This document shows positions 34,471-42,229 of a stretch of 64,000 nt of DNA, piece by piece. The DNA comes from Spirochaetia bacterium (GTDB taxonomy: Bacteria > Spirochaetota > UBA4802 > UBA5550), in NCBI GenBank assembly GCA_009885955.1, contig VFJS01000049.1:1-64000 (forward strand), written 5' to 3'. The first letter of the stretch is position 1; each line of letters opens with the position of its first letter. Made by a program: the position numbers and the translations under genes. The notes under the pieces were generated by a model. It was not told where the DNA came from. It ran no database searches and saw only the letters and a program-made list of their open reading frames with translations.

Positions 34471-35484
34471 CTATTCGTAGTAGTTGTTCGTTGCTTTGGC
34501 AAAAGCCTCAAGTATCTTCGGCATTACTAAATTTCTATTTTTTACGCTCTTTTCCCTGATATAGACTATATACTGACTGCTGATCAGGACGGGTATTGAT
34601 GAAGGGGCTGCTCCGCCATCAAGTATTTTTACAGCCATCTTAGCGGCAAGCTCTCCCTGCTCAAAAGGGGATACGGCTACGGCCATCATACCGCCGTCTT
34701 CAACAAAGAATCCCCAGCAGCCTATATCGGGAATTTTTAATCTCGGTTCAGTCCATTCTATAATTTTTTTGGGCGCGATAACCGAACCATCTTTGTCTTT
34801 TATTGTGTGATAATGGGTAATGAGAATAATATCTCCAATTTTGTTAGCTGTTTCAACAGCATTTTTCCATTCATCGAATGTTTCACACTGGATTGATTTA
34901 ATAAGTTTCAAACGTCCCCAGTTCACAAGTTCAAGTTCATCATGTATAAATTTTGATGTGGTTGAAGCGTCGGATATATGTACAATCCTGTTTTTATCCT
35001 GGGGCAGGATTGATGAAAATACTTCCCTGAATTCCTGGAATGGAATCCTTTCCAGAATGCCTGTTACATTTTTCGCTTTATCGTAATCATATTCTTTTAA
35101 TGTCGCGTTCATCCCGGTGAAAATGATATTTATGGACGGGTTATTATTATAATACATGGCAACATGTTTCTGCGCGTCATCATCAACGGCAAGAATAATA
35201 TCAGGCTTCCAGGCATCTATCATTCTTCTTGCCGATTGTCCGATTTTTATTTTATAATCATGTGCCGGTTTTCTTTTCGTGTCCATATAAAAATAACGTA
35301 TGGAATATGGTTTTCCTCCAAGAATGCGGAGAATGCCTTTATTGATATCAGTTACCCATGAATAATCGGTGTAATAACTGTGAAGAACCAGGATCCTCGA
35401 TTTTCCCAAATTTATGGAAATAAGAAAAATTATAAGCCCTGCTATAAAAATTGATATGAGAAAAGATAGAATTTTCTTTTTCAT
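34471..35484 (-). CDS. PF04392-type periplasmic substrate-binding protein, membrane anchored
   Basis: A 337-aa protein with an uncleaved-looking N-terminal helix (FLISIFIAGLIIFLISIN) and an ABC-substrate-binding-like domain. It is a paralogue of the sensor half of the adenylate cyclase two genes downstream: compare ILVLHSYYTDYSWV with LILHSYHYGMNWAD, and DIILAVDDDAQK with ELIIAADDAALN. Start ATG 35484 overlaps the transporter gene by four bases; ATG 35505 is possible. There is no ABC permease or ATPase nearby, so it probably serves the SLC13-type transporter or the sensor instead. The ligand is unknown. Confidence 0.85.
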   Translation of the reverse strand: MKKKILSFLISIFIAGLIIFLISINLGKSRILVLHSYYTDYSWVTDINKGILRILGGKPYSIRYFYMDTKRKPAHDYKIKIGQSARRMIDAWKPDIILAVDDDAQKHVAMYYNNNPSINIIFTGMNATLKEYDYDKAKNVTGILERIPFQEFREVFSSILPQDKNRIVHISDASTTSKFIHDELELVNWGRLKLIKSIQCETFDEWKNAVETANKIGDIILITHYHTIKDKDGSVIAPKKIIEWTEPRLKIPDIGCWGFFVEDGGMMAVAVSPFEQGELAAKMAVKILDGGAAPSSIPVLISSQYIVYIREKSVKNRNLVMPKILEAFAKATNNYYE

Positions 35485-37322
35485 AATATTCCAATCATCC
35501 TCCAATATGGTATGGAAACAAATAAGGCTGCAATTCTAAAAAATACAGAGAATGCGTTGATCCCGATTATATGATTCATATTAATCAGTTTATTTGACAT
35601 CATCATTTCGTCAAAAAGAACATAGTATGTTGACTGATATGGTAAAAACCAGGCGTCGCTCATCATCAGTATTATGAATGCGACAATCCAGGCATTAAGG
35701 CCTGACAATTCAGCAATCGGAAATAGAATTGAAGCTAAAATTACAACTGTAGCGTTGTTGGGAATGAAAATTCTGAGCGATAGTATCACTCCTGAAAGCA
35801 TAAGAATAAAAATATAAATATTTGATTTAATATATAACCCTATCCACATAAGATGATTTCCAAGCATAGCGTCAAGACCGGTAAATGAAATTGTTTTAAC
35901 AAGGCCGATAAGGGCTGCCTGGTAAAGTAAAAATGTCCAGTCTACATGCTTTTCAAAATCATTTTTACTTAAAATTCCTGAAACTAAAACCACATAAAGG
36001 ACTATGAGGCCTACCCAGGACATTTCAATTTTATGCAGACTCGAGGTTGCAATGCCTATCCCAAAAAGGAGCATTCCGCCCATTGCAGCCCATTCCTTCT
36101 TCGTCATGGGTCCGAGAATATCTTTCTGAACTTCAATTATCTCTTTTGAAAGTTTTGGTTTTTCGTTTTTCCCGTAAATCAGTTTGAGCGCTATCATTAA
36201 TAAAACAAGCATAACTACAAACGATGGGATGGAGGCATAAAACCAGTATAACCAGGTAAATTGCTCCTGAATCTGGCTTGGGAATAGACCGAACATTACA
36301 AAATGTATGGCTTTACTGCTTAAAAAAGCTGATGAAAAAAAAGTAAAACCCATAAAAGCGGTAGAACCAAGGAGATTTGCAGCCGTACCTTTTTTTTCAT
36401 ATCCGAGAGAATCAATCATGTCTTTCAGAATCGGGACAGCCATTACTATCCTTCCATTCGCGGAAGGAAGAAGTGGCGTCATAATAATTCCAGTAAATAA
36501 AAGGGTTCTCGCGTGCCAATATTGGGACATTGGAAAATAATTCAATAGATTGATTACCAGTCTGAACATAAGACCCGAGGATACTAAAACCGAACTTATC
36601 CCAAAAACACTCATGGCCATGAAAAAACTGTCATTCGTAAAGCCCGACAGAGCAACTTTAGGTGGAGCGACTTGAAGAATAATAATGACGATTATAGCAA
36701 GTAAGCTTGGAATGAATTCATTTGCAAGCCTGAAAATCCACATCAGTACAGTTGCTGAAGCAACAGTAATGAATATGCCCTGTTCCCATGTAAAACCCAT
36801 AGTATTGAGATTCAAGTAAATTATGAAAGGAACAATTATTGTCACCGCCCAACCGAAAATTTTCGAAGTCGAATTATCATCTTTATCAATTTTTAATTTG
36901 ATGATTTTATCCATTTTTTCAAAAGAATAATGGTTGATAAGAGAACCGTAGGCGCTGTCTTTAAAGTGATTATTATTCTTTAGAATCTCATCAAAATTTT
37001 CTTTTGGAATGGAAATTATTTCTGAGGTTTCAAGAGCAGTGGCATTAAGGAGATATTTAGAGTTTTTTCTGATCGATTCTTCACCGAATGAGCCTGAATC
37101 GAGAATTTTTATGCTTCTTCTATCGGATCTTAGTTCAATTTTACCGGAAATTATTAAAAAAATATGACCTGCATCTTCTCCGGTTATATAAATTTTCTCA
37201 CCCGGTTCGCAGCTTTTTTTTTCTATAAATGGCATTAAGCGTACTATATCTTTTCTGGTACAAGCTGAAAAAAGCTCCGCTTCAAGTAATAGATCACCGA
37301 TTTTTTTCTGATTATTATCCAT
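35481..37322 (-). CDS. SLC13/DASS-type transporter with N-terminal cyclic-nucleotide-binding domain
   Basis: A 613-aa fusion. Residues about 10-130 form a cyclic-nucleotide-binding domain (EKIYITGEDAGHIFLIISGK, GSFGEESIRK). The rest has about 11-12 membrane helices of the DASS/ion-transporter superfamily (SALLAIIVIIILQVAPP-like helices, FIPNNATVVILASILFP). Such carriers move dicarboxylates, sulfate or related anions, usually with sodium. Gating by cAMP is inferred from the fused domain and from the adenylate cyclase in the same operon. It is the first gene. Upstream only a weak promoter-like TTGATA-17-TTTTAT is visible. The combination in one operon with a cyclase is unusual. Confidence 0.88.
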   Translation of the reverse strand: MDNNQKKIGDLLLEAELFSACTRKDIVRLMPFIEKKSCEPGEKIYITGEDAGHIFLIISGKIELRSDRRSIKILDSGSFGEESIRKNSKYLLNATALETSEIISIPKENFDEILKNNNHFKDSAYGSLINHYSFEKMDKIIKLKIDKDDNSTSKIFGWAVTIIVPFIIYLNLNTMGFTWEQGIFITVASATVLMWIFRLANEFIPSLLAIIVIIILQVAPPKVALSGFTNDSFFMAMSVFGISSVLVSSGLMFRLVINLLNYFPMSQYWHARTLLFTGIIMTPLLPSANGRIVMAVPILKDMIDSLGYEKKGTAANLLGSTAFMGFTFFSSAFLSSKAIHFVMFGLFPSQIQEQFTWLYWFYASIPSFVVMLVLLMIALKLIYGKNEKPKLSKEIIEVQKDILGPMTKKEWAAMGGMLLFGIGIATSSLHKIEMSWVGLIVLYVVLVSGILSKNDFEKHVDWTFLLYQAALIGLVKTISFTGLDAMLGNHLMWIGLYIKSNIYIFILMLSGVILSLRIFIPNNATVVILASILFPIAELSGLNAWIVAFIILMMSDAWFLPYQSTYYVLFDEMMMSNKLINMNHIIGINAFSVFFRIAALFVSIPYWRMIGIL

Positions 37323-37574
37323 ATTTTTTTCCCAGATTGAAATTTAATAACACGTTTTTATAACACTTTTTTTTAAAAAAAAAGAACCTCGAATAATTAA
37401 AATTTCTGATCCTCTTAAAATAATTTCCCTTTATCAGACACTTAGAAAATAAAAAATGTATTCTTAATCTATATCAATTTATTTTATATAGGTATTGTGT
37501 AAAAATCAAGAATAAAATTATTAAATACTGATCAAGGCCGCATTGCCGGGGCTGATACAGCCGGATGGATGACA
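37323..37574. other. AT-rich intergenic region before the hemE leader repeat
   Basis: Presumed promoter region of the minus-strand module. Nothing coding is supported. The last 40 bases before the right repeat copy (from about 37535) weakly recall the 3' coding end of the GGDEF gene (an in-frame Gln-Gly-Arg), possibly a decayed duplicate. Confidence 0.45.
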
Positions 37575-37689
37575 AAAATGCTGATTTCTGAATTTCTTTG
37601 TAGACATCAATATGTTCAGATTTTAATCTGTCAATGAAATTATTATTCCATTGGAAAATCTGATATTTGATTAACTGAAAAATGGAGGA
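37575..37689 (+). repeat. 115-bp direct repeat, right copy (contains the hemE leader)
   Basis: Partner of 31246-31360 in the same orientation, no gaps. Here the terminal ATGGAGGA supplies the ribosome binding site of hemE, so this copy is in its functional place on the right. The left copy is in its functional place at the GGDEF stop. Confidence 0.9.
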
Positions 37690-37696
37690 GAAGGGA

Positions 37697-38740
37697 ATGG
37701 GTAAAAATTCCGGGGATTACAGGTTCCTTAAGGCCTGCAGAAAGGAAGAGGTGGACTGCACTCCTGTATGGATGATGAGACAGGCAGGCAGGTACCTGCC
37801 AAAATACCGCAAGATGAGGGAAAAGCACTCTTTTCTTGAGATGTGCAAAACCCCGGAGCTTGCTGTTGAAGTGACCCTTCAGCCCTTTGAGCTCATAGAC
37901 CTGGACGCTGCCATTCTTTATTCCGATATTCTAATCCCCGTTGAAGCCATGGGTATTGATCTGGAATTCATTGAGTCCAGGGGCCCGGTAATTCATAATC
38001 CGGTAAGGACTCTTGCAGATATAAAAAAACTGAAGGTTGTTGACCCGTATGAAGGCGTCCCATTTGTTATGGAAGCCATAAAAATACTCCGCAGGGAACT
38101 CGATGGAAAAGCCCCGCTCATCGGCTTCAGCGGCGTCCCTTTCACCCTTGCCAGCTACATGATTGAAGGAGGAGCATCAAAAAATTATCTTGAAGCCAAA
38201 CAGATGATGTACAATGCCCCTGCAATGTTTCATGAACTCATGCAGAAAATAACCGACACGGTCATCGCGTACCTGAACGCCCAGGTTGATGCCGGAGCCC
38301 AGGCCATACAGGTTTTCGACAGCTGGGTAGGCTGCCTCACTCCACAGGATTACAAAAAATATGTCCTCCCCTATTCAAAACAGGTGCTCGACAGCATCAA
38401 AGGCGGCGTTCCCAGAATTCATTTCGGAACGGGCACTGCCGGATTTCTTGACCTCCTGAAAGAAGCCGGAGGAGATATCATCGGCGTTGACTGGAGAATC
38501 GACCTTGACACGGCATGGGAAATTCTCGGACACGACGTTGGCGTACAGGGAAATTTTGATTCCTCGAAGCTCTTCGGAACTGAAGAAATTATAGAGGAAT
38601 CGGTGAAGGATATTTTGGATCGTGCCGGAAACAGGCCCGGGCATATATTCAACCTGGGACACGGTATTCAACCAAAAACACCCCCTGAAAAAGCCGCCTT
38701 CCTGGTAGATACTGTTCACAGGCTGAGCCGGAGAAAGTAA
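37697..38740 (+). CDS. hemE: Uroporphyrinogen III decarboxylase
   Basis: Converts uroporphyrinogen III to coproporphyrinogen III. It has 347 aa from ATG 37697, which follows GGAGGAG; the ATG at 37682 lies within the ribosome binding site. The diagnostic N-terminus is PVWMMRQAGRYLPKYR, then YSDILIPVEAMG, GFSGVPFTLASYMIEGG, FDSWVGCLTPQDY and the C-terminal FNLGHGIQPKTPPE. First gene of a hemE-hemH-hemY operon that finishes haem synthesis. Confidence 0.97.
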   Translation: MGKNSGDYRFLKACRKEEVDCTPVWMMRQAGRYLPKYRKMREKHSFLEMCKTPELAVEVTLQPFELIDLDAAILYSDILIPVEAMGIDLEFIESRGPVIHNPVRTLADIKKLKVVDPYEGVPFVMEAIKILRRELDGKAPLIGFSGVPFTLASYMIEGGASKNYLEAKQMMYNAPAMFHELMQKITDTVIAYLNAQVDAGAQAIQVFDSWVGCLTPQDYKKYVLPYSKQVLDSIKGGVPRIHFGTGTAGFLDLLKEAGGDIIGVDWRIDLDTAWEILGHDVGVQGNFDSSKLFGTEEIIEESVKDILDRAGNRPGHIFNLGHGIQPKTPPEKAAFLVDTVHRLSRRK

Positions 38741-38746
38741 GGGTGC

Positions 38747-39661
38747 ATGATAGGAGTAATCCTGACAGGTTATGGAGGCCCGGACTCCCTTGACCAGGTA
38801 GAGCCCTTTCTGAGCAGTATTGCCGGCGGTAGAAAATTTACCCCGGAGCAGGTTGAAGGGGCAAAAAAAAGATACAAGATGATAGGCGGCAAATCCCCGC
38901 TCAATGAAATAACGGTAAGGCAGGCTGGAGCCCTTGAGGCCGAGCTAAACAAAGAGGGGGAAGAATACCTGGTAAAAGCCGGAATGCTCCATCTCCCGCC
39001 CCGCATACATGATGTTATAAATAATTTTTTTGATACAGGCATAAAAAAGCTGGCAGTCGTGACCCTGGCGCCATTCAGGTCAAGAGTCAGCACTGCAGCA
39101 TATTTTACAGAGGCTGAAAAAGCCCTGAAGTCCCACAGCACAATGGACTCGGTCTATGTCTCCGGCTGGAATGTGCACCCGGGATACCTATCAGCACTGG
39201 CAGAGAAAATCAATCAGGCCGCTTCAGTTCTCACTGAATCCGAATTGAAAGATACGCATATCCTCTTCAGCATTCACAGCCTCCCGGAAAGCTACATACA
39301 GGAAGGTGACCTCTATGTTGATGATATCAATGAAACAGTAAAAAAACTAATCCCCCTCATAACATGCAGCAACTGGCACGTTTCCTACCAGAGCAGAGGC
39401 CGTGGAGAAAACTGGCTTGGCCCAGACACCGAAACCCTGATGAAAAAACTTGCCGGGGAAAAAGTAAAAAATATCATAATAGCCCCGATAGGATTTATTT
39501 CGGATCATGTTGAGACCCTTTTTGACATTGACATAACATTCAGGAAACTGGCAGAGGAACTTGAAGTGAACATGATACGGGTTCCGGCCTTGAATGATTC
39601 GCATCTATTCATATGCGCGCTGGCGGATGAGATAAAAAAGTCGACTTATCACTGGATCTGA
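38747..39661 (+). CDS. hemH: Ferrochelatase
   Basis: Inserts Fe2+ into the porphyrin, 304 aa, soluble. Key motifs: TGYGGPDSLDQVEPFL at the N-terminus, the catalytic His region FSIHSLPESYI, YQSRGRGENWLGPD, and IGFISDHVETLFDID. Six bases separate it from hemE. Given the soluble oxidase gene that follows, a coproporphyrin-dependent route (CpfC activity) is as likely as the classical one. The sequence alone does not decide. Confidence 0.95.
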   Translation: MIGVILTGYGGPDSLDQVEPFLSSIAGGRKFTPEQVEGAKKRYKMIGGKSPLNEITVRQAGALEAELNKEGEEYLVKAGMLHLPPRIHDVINNFFDTGIKKLAVVTLAPFRSRVSTAAYFTEAEKALKSHSTMDSVYVSGWNVHPGYLSALAEKINQAASVLTESELKDTHILFSIHSLPESYIQEGDLYVDDINETVKKLIPLITCSNWHVSYQSRGRGENWLGPDTETLMKKLAGEKVKNIIIAPIGFISDHVETLFDIDITFRKLAEELEVNMIRVPALNDSHLFICALADEIKKSTYHWI

Positions 39662-39694
39662 AACAACATTAAACAGGTATAATGGAATAATTTT

Positions 39695-41125
39695 ATGAAA
39701 AAAATAGTAATCATAGGCGGAGGGGTTTCCGGACTTACAACGCTCTATTACCTGAAAAAGATGCTCGGTGAGAAAGGCATCAGCGCCGGTATCCTCCTCC
39801 TGGAAAAGAGTGAAAGACTTGGCGGGCAGATAAGGACTGAATACGTGGACGGGTATATCATAGACGGCGGTTCCGACTGCTTCATAAGAGACAAGCCCTG
39901 GGCCCTGGAACTCTGCAGGGAGCTCGGCATAGAGGACAGGCTGGTCAACACAAGGGATGAGAACGGCGGAACTTTCATTTACCGGAAGGGGAAACTCCAT
40001 GTGCTCCCGGAAGGGCTGATGACCCTGGTGCCGGCAAAATTCATGTCCTTTGTCACAACTGGACTCTTTACCCTTATAGGGAAGCTGCGAATCGGCATAG
40101 AGATATTGATTCCCCGGAAAAAGGGGAATGACGATGAAACCCTTGCAGGCTTTGTGACAAGAAGGTGCGGCAGGGAGCTCCTTGACATGATCGCTGAGCC
40201 TCTCATTGCCGGCATACACGCAGGCGATCCTGAAAAAATGAGCGTGAAGAGTACATTCCCCCGTTTTCTCCAGATGGAGCAGGATTATGGAAGCCTTACA
40301 ATGGCAACCCTGGCTGCCAGGAAAAAGATGAAGGAGATGGCGAAAAGGCCGGGATACTCATCGCAGCCGCAGAGATCCTTTTTTATATCTTTCAAAAACG
40401 GAATGTACGAATTCATCGAGAGACTGGTTAACAGCGTACAGGGCGAAAAAATTGAAACAGGGATTGAAGTATTTGAAATTTCCAGAAGACAGGGCGGAGG
40501 ATACCGCCTGCTGGTCAATGGAGGAAAGGAGATAGAAGCCGATGCCGTTGTAGTAACGACCCCTGCCTATGTATCTGCCGTGCTGTTGAAAAATATCAGC
40601 CCGGAAATGTCAGAGAGCATGAAAAAAATTCCTTACATAAAAACCGGGACCATATCGCTGGCTTACAAAAAACAGGACATTGAGAAGGCCCTCCCAAAGG
40701 CATTCGGCTTTCTCATTCCCGGAGTGGAGAAGAGGAGCATGATGGCGGCAACATTCACTTCCATGAAATGGCCCGGCAGATGCCCGGAGGGCACAAGCCT
40801 CATACGATGTTTCATCGGAGGCAAACACAATCAGGAACTCATCGGGAAAAGTGATGCCGAAATAATACAAACTGTCAGGGATGAATTGAAAATCATCCTC
40901 TCCATTGACGCAGAGCCTGTTCTCACCAGGGTATTCAGATGGATCGACAACATGCCGCAGTACAATATCGGCCATACGGACCTTATCAAAACTATCGACC
41001 GGGAAATGGACAATAACAACAGGCTCTATGTTACCGGCTCGGCTTACAGAGGAATAGGCATCCCTGACTGTATCCACAATGCCGAAATTACGGCCAGGAA
41101 GATTGTTGACGGAATGAGCACATAG
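39695..41125 (+). CDS. hemY: HemY-type FAD-dependent (copro/proto)porphyrinogen oxidase
   Basis: Flavoprotein oxidase of 476 aa that aromatises the porphyrinogen ring. The FAD-binding motif is VIIGGGVSGLTTLYYL, then LEKSERLGGQIRTE and DGGSDCFIRDKPWAL. The C-terminal FAD contact region is LYVTGSAYRGIGIPDCIHNA. The family covers HemG/HemY/CgoX; I use hemY. Oxygen is the usual acceptor in this family, which is notable next to an anaerobic-type hydrogenase, so the cell may meet oxygen. Last gene of the haem operon. Confidence 0.93.
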   Translation: MKKIVIIGGGVSGLTTLYYLKKMLGEKGISAGILLLEKSERLGGQIRTEYVDGYIIDGGSDCFIRDKPWALELCRELGIEDRLVNTRDENGGTFIYRKGKLHVLPEGLMTLVPAKFMSFVTTGLFTLIGKLRIGIEILIPRKKGNDDETLAGFVTRRCGRELLDMIAEPLIAGIHAGDPEKMSVKSTFPRFLQMEQDYGSLTMATLAARKKMKEMAKRPGYSSQPQRSFFISFKNGMYEFIERLVNSVQGEKIETGIEVFEISRRQGGGYRLLVNGGKEIEADAVVVTTPAYVSAVLLKNISPEMSESMKKIPYIKTGTISLAYKKQDIEKALPKAFGFLIPGVEKRSMMAATFTSMKWPGRCPEGTSLIRCFIGGKHNQELIGKSDAEIIQTVRDELKIILSIDAEPVLTRVFRWIDNMPQYNIGHTDLIKTIDREMDNNNRLYVTGSAYRGIGIPDCIHNAEITARKIVDGMST

Positions 41126-41129
41126 CATT

Positions 41130-41291
41130 CGACCTCACCCCGCCTCCGGCGCGGTCGCAGACGCCTTTTTGCACCTCCTGTGCGGCGTCTGCACTAAAGC
41201 ATCCTGCTTGTCGGCAGTGCGCTTTTTTGCCATCCTGGCAGCGCACTGCATTAAGGCTTCCTGCCTGTCACCTCTCCTGGGAAGAGAGGGC
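41130..41291. repeat. CCTCACCCC element with two tandem hairpin units whose stems co-vary
   Basis: The element begins GACCTCACCCCGCCTCCGGC (41130) and ends in CCTCTCCTGGGAAGAGAGG. Between lie two 57-bp units, 41157-41213 and 41214-41270. In each, outer arms pair: GCAGACGCC with GGCGTCTGC in unit 1, GCAGTGCGCT with AGCGCACTGC in unit 2. Inner stems pair too (GCAC/GTGC; TGCCA/TGGCA), and so do small downstream stems (AAGCA/TGCTT; AGGC/GCCT). Loops keep TCC. Stem letters change between units but pairing is kept. Confidence 0.8.
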
Positions 41292-41340
41292 TTTGTGCAA
41301 GCAATAAGGAATCGAAATGATGGTCTTCAGTTTATGTGAA

Positions 41341-41601
41341 TCAAAAAATAAATTGAGCATTACTGATTGCCATAGTATTTATATATCCAGAGATCAAGAA
41401 GTTTAAGGCCCTGGATCTATTAATCATAAAGGGTATTCTGCTTGAATTAACTGTTTTGATAATTTTAATCCTTATAAAAAATTTCCAATTTATTTTAATA
41501 TCTTTATTCAACTCCAGTAATATACAGTATATTGCTGGATCATGTGACAGCAGATATATTGAATATTGATTGATATGAGGCTCATATATAGTATTCAACA
41601 T
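41341..41601 (-). CDS. Doubtful small ORF downstream of the MAD4-like gene
   Basis: An 86-codon frame whose ATG is one base after the stop of the MAD4-like gene, which would allow coupled translation. The composition is AT-driven (many Ile, Asn, Lys), there is no Shine-Dalgarno and no motif I recognise. It could simply be an open stretch in AT-rich DNA. Confidence 0.2.
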   Translation of the reverse strand: MLNTIYEPHINQYSIYLLSHDPAIYCILLELNKDIKINWKFFIRIKIIKTVNSSRIPFMINRSRALNFLISGYINTMAISNAQFIF

Positions 41602-41602
41602 A

Positions 41603-42229
41603 TCAATTAGAAAACCAATTATGTAAAATAGTTTTAAGCTTTAAGAATGACCTATCTGAACATCTCTGTAAACTTACTTTTTCTGCCAAATATTGATATA
41701 TTGATGAAGAACGGGGTTTATGAATAAATCTGAGAGCAGCCTCAAGGGCTTCCTTAGGACGGTCAGGTTTTATTTGACCTTCCGCTATAAATCCTTGTTC
41801 AATAAGCCAATCAAAACAATTTGTATCATTTGAATCCCATCCCAATGCTTCATCAACATGAGGTGAATCACTCCAAACCCAAATTTCTAATTCCGGTTCG
41901 ATAATTATCACAGCTGCTTTATCATTCCAACCTGTAATTTTTAAATTTTTCCCAATTTCATGTTCTATATCAGAAACCGACTCATGATTACAACCACATC
42001 CTTCCATATCAAATATTATTAATGCATGATTGTACTGGTTTACGAATGGCTGAAGATATCCAACACCATTTACTCGGCAACCAGGATCTTTTTCAGGATG
42101 GCGTCTTATATCAAACTGAAAATCTCGTAAATCTAATGATTTATTCCGAGTTAATATACCCTTTAACATGGCTTCCATATTTCGATCAGCAACTAACACC
42201 AATAAATCTTTTTTATTTGATTGCATCAT
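41603..42229 (-). CDS. MAD4-like / DUF4276-type defence-associated protein
   Basis: A 208-aa protein that resembles the MAD4 component of the methylation-associated defence system, as I remember that family. Features are LLVLVADRNMEAML, the motif HPEKDPGCR, LIIFDMEGCG, and ELEIWVWSDSPHVDEALGW near the middle, then KPRSSSIYQYLA. The acidic ADRN/FDMEG/EPELE positions suggest a TOPRIM-like nuclease fold, which is inference. Start ATG 42229 overlaps the stop of the AAA ATPase gene by four bases. The pair ATPase plus TOPRIM-like protein is the OLD/Gabija style of defence module. The other MADS genes are not next to it. Confidence 0.7.
   Translation of the reverse strand: MMQSNKKDLLVLVADRNMEAMLKGILTRNKSLDLRDFQFDIRRHPEKDPGCRVNGVGYLQPFVNQYNHALIIFDMEGCGCNHESVSDIEHEIGKNLKITGWNDKAAVIIIEPELEIWVWSDSPHVDEALGWDSNDTNCFDWLIEQGFIAEGQIKPDRPKEALEAALRFIHKPRSSSIYQYLAEKVSLQRCSDRSFLKLKTILHNWFSN

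Noticed and set aside
31246..37689. Composite transposon explanation for the cassette
   Set aside because: The flanking 115-bp repeats contain the GGDEF 3' end and the hemE ribosome binding site and have no transposase or terminal inverted repeats, so they are not insertion sequences.
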